DNA from: Allomuricauda sp. ARW1Y1
Lineage (GTDB): Bacteria > Bacteroidota > Bacteroidia > Flavobacteriales > Flavobacteriaceae
Direction: 5' to 3'
Assembly: GCF_013407935.1 (NCBI RefSeq)
Contig: NZ_JACBZU010000002.1
Coordinates: forward strand, 1 to 64,000
Length of the DNA: 64,000 nt
In this document: positions 62,871 through 64,000 of the stretch, one piece after another
How the letters are laid out: each line of letters opens with the position of its first letter
How positions within the stretch are numbered: position 1 is the stretch's first letter
Position numbers and translations under genes: made by a program
Notes under the pieces: model-generated
The model's database searches: none
The model's input: only the letters and a program-made list of their open reading frames with translations
Told to the model about the DNA's origin: nothing

Positions 62871-64000
62871 TTAGAACAAATCGGTAACACAGCCTTTTGC
62901 TGCGGATGATACCGTTTTGGCATATTTGTACAAGCTTCCTGATTTGACCTTCAATTCAGGTTGCTTCCATTCTTTTCTTCTTTTTTCGAGCTCTTCGTCC
63001 GAAATATTCACATTAATGGTATTCTTCACGGCATCGATGGTAATTTCATCTCCATCTTTTACCAAGGCAATACCGCCACCTACTTGAGCTTCGGGCGATA
63101 CGTGGCCCACCACAAATCCATGGGAACCACCGGAGAATCGACCATCGGTAATCAATGCTACATCCTTTCCAAGTCCCGCTCCCATGATGGCAGATGTAGG
63201 CTTCAACATCTCGGGCATACCTGGTGCTCCTTTTGGTCCTTCATAGCGAATGACCACCACATCGCCTTTTTGCACTTTGCCGTTATGGATGCCTTCGTTC
63301 ACCGCGACCTCGCTATCGAATACGCGGGCGGTTCCCGTAAATTCAAGTCCTTCTTTGCCCGTAATCTTGGCAACGGCGCCTTCTGTGGCGATGTTCCCGG
63401 TCAAAATGCGAATATGTCCGGTTTCCTTAATAGGTTGTTCTTTTTTTCGTATAATGTCCTGCCCTTCGGCCAAATCGGGAACATCCAATAGGTTTTCGGC
63501 CAAGGTTTTTCCCGTAACGGTCATACAGTCCCCATGCAACATCCCTTCCTTCAACATATATTTTAGTACGGCAGGCACCCCTCCAACATTATGCAGGTCT
63601 TCCATCAAATATTTGCCACTGGGTTTTAGATCAGCCAATAAAGGCGTAGACTCACTGATGCGTGTGATATCCTCCAAAGAGAAATCCACTTCCGCGGCAT
63701 GGGCAATGGCCATAAAGTGAAGCACGGCATTGGTGGAACCCCCGAGTACGGTAACCAACCTAAACGCATTTTCCAATGACTTTTTGGTTACGATATCCCT
63801 TGGTTTGATGTCTTCTTTCAATAAATGGTACAGTGCCGCTCCTGCAGCTTCGCAATCCGCCTGTTTTTTATCGTTCACCGCTGGAATGGATGAGTTGAAG
63901 GGCATGGACATCCCCATGGCTTCTATTGCTGACGCCATGGTGTTTGCGGTGTACATACCACCACAAGCACCAGCACCCGGGCATGCCTTGTGGATGACCT
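62871..64000 (-). CDS. ilvD: Dihydroxy-acid dehydratase, C-terminal part (runs off the window)
   Basis: At least 376 residues of the IlvD/Edd family, whose Fe-S cluster enzyme makes 2-oxoisovalerate and 2-oxo-3-methylvalerate. Visible motifs: [16 protein letters not shown], with a cluster cysteine, [14 protein letters not shown], and [10 protein letters not shown]...GHVSPEA. The reading frame is open to position 64000, so the N-terminus and promoter lie outside. It is the first gene of ilvD-ilvB-ilvN-ilvC-ilvA. Confidence 0.96.
   Translation of the reverse strand, partial: VIHKACPGAGACGGMYTANTMASAIEAMGMSMPFNSSIPAVNDKKQADCEAAGAALYHLLKEDIKPRDIVTKKSLENAFRLVTVLGGSTNAVLHFMAIAHAAEVDFSLEDITRISESTPLLADLKPSGKYLMEDLHNVGGVPAVLKYMLKEGMLHGDCMTVTGKTLAENLLDVPDLAEGQDIIRKKEQPIKETGHIRILTGNIATEGAVAKITGKEGLEFTGTARVFDSEVAVNEGIHNGKVQKGDVVVIRYEGPKGAPGMPEMLKPTSAIMGAGLGKDVALITDGRFSGGSHGFVVGHVSPEAQVGGGIALVKDGDEITIDAVKNTINVNISDEELEKRRKEWKQPELKVKSGSLYKYAKTVSSAAKGCVTDLF

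Noticed and set aside
1-64000. CRISPR arrays, tRNA, rRNA or complete insertion sequences
   Set aside because: No regularly spaced repeats, cloverleaf-like segments or transposase frames were seen on reading both strands.

Overview
The window is chromosomal DNA from a member of Bacteroidota, most likely a marine Flavobacteriaceae of the Muricauda/Allomuricauda type. This is judged from recalled protein families, not from a search. Supporting signs are promoters of the Bacteroidota form (TTG, about 19 nt, TAnnTTTG), weak or absent Shine-Dalgarno sequences, many lipoproteins and Ala-Gln signal peptides, fused E1 alpha/beta 2-oxoacid dehydrogenase, and moderate GC. Gene density is very high: no gene-free stretch exceeds 300 bases, and no tRNA, rRNA, CRISPR array, complete insertion sequence or prophage was seen.

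Layout. 1-1.4 kb: the last codons of a HigB-like toxin, a HigA-like antitoxin and a lipoprotein with a zinc-protease motif. 1.4-8.3 kb: DCC-family protein, dicarboxylate symporter, aroC, LpxH-like phosphoesterase, and a large FAD/Fe-S oxidase. 8.3-13.4 kb: small outer-membrane protein, TlpA-like thioredoxin lipoprotein, rhomboid protease, LpxL-like acyltransferase, GlmM-type mutase. 13.4-17.7 kb: a four-gene run of ACP phosphodiesterase, gamma-glutamyltransferase, ATP-grasp ligase and SMP-30-like lipoprotein. 17.7-21.3 kb: a DNA-repair-like cassette (see below). 21.4-27.9 kb: uvrA, a LOG protein and a peptidase-like/beta-barrel fusion. 28-34.4 kb: E1 2-oxoacid dehydrogenase, DoxX, holA, HsdR_N-like nuclease, glycosyltransferase, OmpA lipoprotein. 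34.4-50.8 kb: Sua5/YrdC, a membrane alpha/beta hydrolase, UvrD-type helicase, DsrE, M20 peptidase, FMN glutamate-synthase-like protein, an OmpA-derived coiled-coil protein, patatin, M1 peptidase and recG. 51-64 kb: branched-chain amino acid synthesis, with leuC-leuD-leuA-leuB on + and ilvD-ilvB-ilvN-ilvC-ilvA on -, separated by gapN.

The most interesting region is 17,698-20,736. A self-cleaving (S24/LexA-like) repressor gene faces a radical-SAM protein with a helix-hairpin-helix end, followed by its usual small partner. The spacer between them holds four near-identical palindromes of the form TTTGGA-N5-TCCAAA, spaced 23, 18 and 23 bases apart. The first covers the -33 element of the repressor's own promoter, and the third and fourth bracket the -7 element of the radical-SAM gene. 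This looks like a local, damage-inducible regulon for a DNA repair or modification system whose chemistry is, as far as I know, undefined.

Other architecture worth noting: eight convergent gene pairs touch or overlap, several sharing one palindromic stop; five genes appear to start with TTG; small dispersed inverted repeats sit in the few spacers; and two perfect tandem duplications (18 and 21 bp) look recent.
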